Shown one piece after another: positions 62,820 through 64,000 of a stretch of 64,000 nt of DNA; the stretch's first letter is position 1, and every line of letters begins with the position of its first letter. This stretch comes from Pyrococcus kukulkanii (GTDB taxonomy: Archaea; Methanobacteriota_B; Thermococci; Thermococcales; Thermococcaceae), in NCBI RefSeq assembly GCF_001577775.1, contig NZ_CP010835.1:744001-808000 (forward strand), written 5' to 3'. The notes under the pieces were generated by a model. That model made no database searches. It was given only the letters and a program-made list of their open reading frames with translations, and was not told the origin of the DNA. The position numbers and the translations under genes are program-made.

Positions 62820-64000
62820 ATGTTCAGATTAAGCGATTTCGATTTTCACAATAAGGCGGTTTTCCTTCGTGCTGACCTCAATTCACCAATGAAAGATGGC
62901 AAGATAATCAGTGACGCGAGATTTAGGGCTGTGCTTCCAACGATAAAGTACCTGCTTGAAAGTGGAGCAAGGCTTGTTATGGGCACTCACCAGGGAAAGC
63001 CATACAGTGAGGACTATGCCACAACTGAAGAACACGCGAGGGTTCTCTCAGAGCTATTGAACCAGCACGTTGAGTACGTTGAAGATGTATTTGGAAGGTA
63101 CGCTAGAGAGAAGATTAAGGAGCTCAAACCAGGAGAAGTTCTAATGCTTGAAAACCTTAGGTTTTCGGCTGAGGAAGTTAAAAACAAGCCTATAGAGGAA
63201 TGTGAAAAAACGTTCTTCGTTAAAAAGCTTTCCCAGGTTATAGATCTGGTAGTGAACGATGCCTTTGCCGCCGCACATAGAAGCCAGCCCTCCCTTGTTG
63301 GTTTCGCAAGGGTAAAGCCCATGATAATGGGACTCTTAATGGAGAGGGAGGTTGAAGCTCTAAGCAAAGCTTATTACAGCAAGGAGAGGCCCAGGGTATA
63401 CGTCCTGGGAGGGGCAAAGGTTGATGATTCCTTGAGGGTTGCCGAAAACGTATTGAGAAAAGGGAAAGCTGACTTAATTCTAACCGGGGGATTGGTTGCA
63501 AACGTCTTTACCTTAGCCAAGGGCTTCGACTTGGGGAGGAGAAACATAGAGTTTATGGAGCGCAAGGGTATCTTAAAGTACGTGGACTGGGCCGAGAGGA
63601 TACTGGACGAGTTCTACCCCTTCGTTAAAACTCCTGTAGACTTTGCAGTAGACTATAAGGGAGAGAGGCTGGAGATAGACCTGCTAAGTGAAGAAAAGAG
63701 GCTATTTGATGAGTACCAGATACTGGATATAGGCTCGAGAACGGTGGAGAAGTACAGGCAGGTCCTCATGCAGGCAAAGATAATAGTGGCCAACGGGCCT
63801 ATGGGCGTTTTTGAGAGAGAGGAGTTTGCTGTGGGAACAGTAGGAGTGTTTAAAGCCATAGCTGAAAGCCCAGCGTTCAGCGTTGTCGGTGGGGGTCACT
63901 CAATAGCTAGCATACATAAGTACGGAATAGAGGGCATAAGCCACGTTTCAACAGGTGGAGGGGCAATGTTAACGTTCTTTGCCGGAGAGAAACTGCCTGT
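62820..64000 (+). CDS. pgk: 3-Phosphoglycerate kinase, cut by the right edge
   Basis: The first 393 residues are present; family length in Pyrococcus is about 410. Motifs: VFLRADLNSPMKDGKI (substrate loop), MGTHQGKP, DAFAAAHRSQPSLVGF, YVLGGAKVDDSLRVAENVL (ADP loop) and VVGGGHSIASI. The enzyme links 1,3-bisphosphoglycerate and 3-phosphoglycerate and works mainly in gluconeogenesis in Pyrococcus, where glycolysis bypasses it with GAPOR. The GGTGGTG site precedes ATG 62820. No TGM box is visible upstream. Confidence 0.96.
   Translation, partial: MFRLSDFDFHNKAVFLRADLNSPMKDGKIISDARFRAVLPTIKYLLESGARLVMGTHQGKPYSEDYATTEEHARVLSELLNQHVEYVEDVFGRYAREKIKELKPGEVLMLENLRFSAEEVKNKPIEECEKTFFVKKLSQVIDLVVNDAFAAAHRSQPSLVGFARVKPMIMGLLMEREVEALSKAYYSKERPRVYVLGGAKVDDSLRVAENVLRKGKADLILTGGLVANVFTLAKGFDLGRRNIEFMERKGILKYVDWAERILDEFYPFVKTPVDFAVDYKGERLEIDLLSEEKRLFDEYQILDIGSRTVEKYRQVLMQAKIIVANGPMGVFEREEFAVGTVGVFKAIAESPAFSVVGGGHSIASIHKYGIEGISHVSTGGGAMLTFFAGEKLP

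Overview
The window is from a hyperthermophilic archaeon of the Thermococcales, almost certainly a Pyrococcus. The evidence is the gene content: a translation factor IF-2 with an intein in its P-loop, ABCE1 with N-terminal Fe-S clusters, Hel308/Hjm helicase, a Trm10-type tRNA methyltransferase, diphthine synthase, two proteins with the Thermococcales CGP-CTERM tail, C/D box sRNAs, archaeal TATA boxes and GGTGA-type ribosome binding sites. ArgF, PyrB, DphB and Hel308 match remembered Pyrococcus sequences closely. The species could not be fixed; remembered P. horikoshii DphB differs clearly.

Layout. 1-10.7 kb: the 5' part of infB with its intein (minus strand), a radical SAM enzyme, an acyl-CoA synthetase (NDP-forming) alpha-type protein, CoaD, an M48 protease, an FAD oxidoreductase, a PPC-domain protein, a DUF134 regulator and a membrane-anchored HTH protein. 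10.7-16.5 kb: an isolated, AT-rich ComEC-like metallo-beta-lactamase protein, a three-gene serine hydrolase/ICMT/HTH run and a second radical SAM enzyme. 16.5-30 kb: an rRNA/tRNA m5C methyltransferase, PurB, a C/D box sRNA, a TauE-type exporter, RidA, ABCE1, a complete Na+-pumping decarboxylase operon (alpha-delta-gamma-beta), malic enzyme and carbamate kinase. 30-35.5 kb: an AT-rich five-gene operon of secreted and anchored exoproteins plus an ABC transporter, followed by fused fragments of a decayed cyclomaltodextrinase and a stress-protein-like gene. 35.5-48.9 kb: a DapA-like aldolase, Hel308, archaeal AAA ATPases, Trm10, a two-gene SMC-like ATPase/TOPRIM pair that resembles anti-phage systems, a YgjP-like peptidase, and a minus-strand run with a ThiN-fused regulator, YjbQ and a CGP-CTERM protein. 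48.9-64 kb: pyrB-pyrI, an M20 amidohydrolase, a CPSF-like nuclease, a decayed VapBC pair, dphB, argF, a large secreted DOMON-like/CARDB protein, a second sRNA, a hemerythrin/PAS protein with a metal-ligand-depleted M24 homologue, another AAA ATPase and pgk (truncated by the window edge).

How it fits together. Carbamoyl phosphate metabolism is represented by carbamate kinase, PyrBI and ArgF. C4-acid/pyruvate metabolism is represented by malic enzyme next to a biotin-dependent sodium-pump decarboxylase. Accessory biology is concentrated at 11-12.5, 30-35.5, 38.6-44 and 48-53 kb, where ATPases, defence-like pairs and broken genes alternate with housekeeping genes. Four separate archaeal ATPase genes each carry a different palindrome or palindromic repeat in their own promoter. 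This suggests each one controls itself through its own operator.
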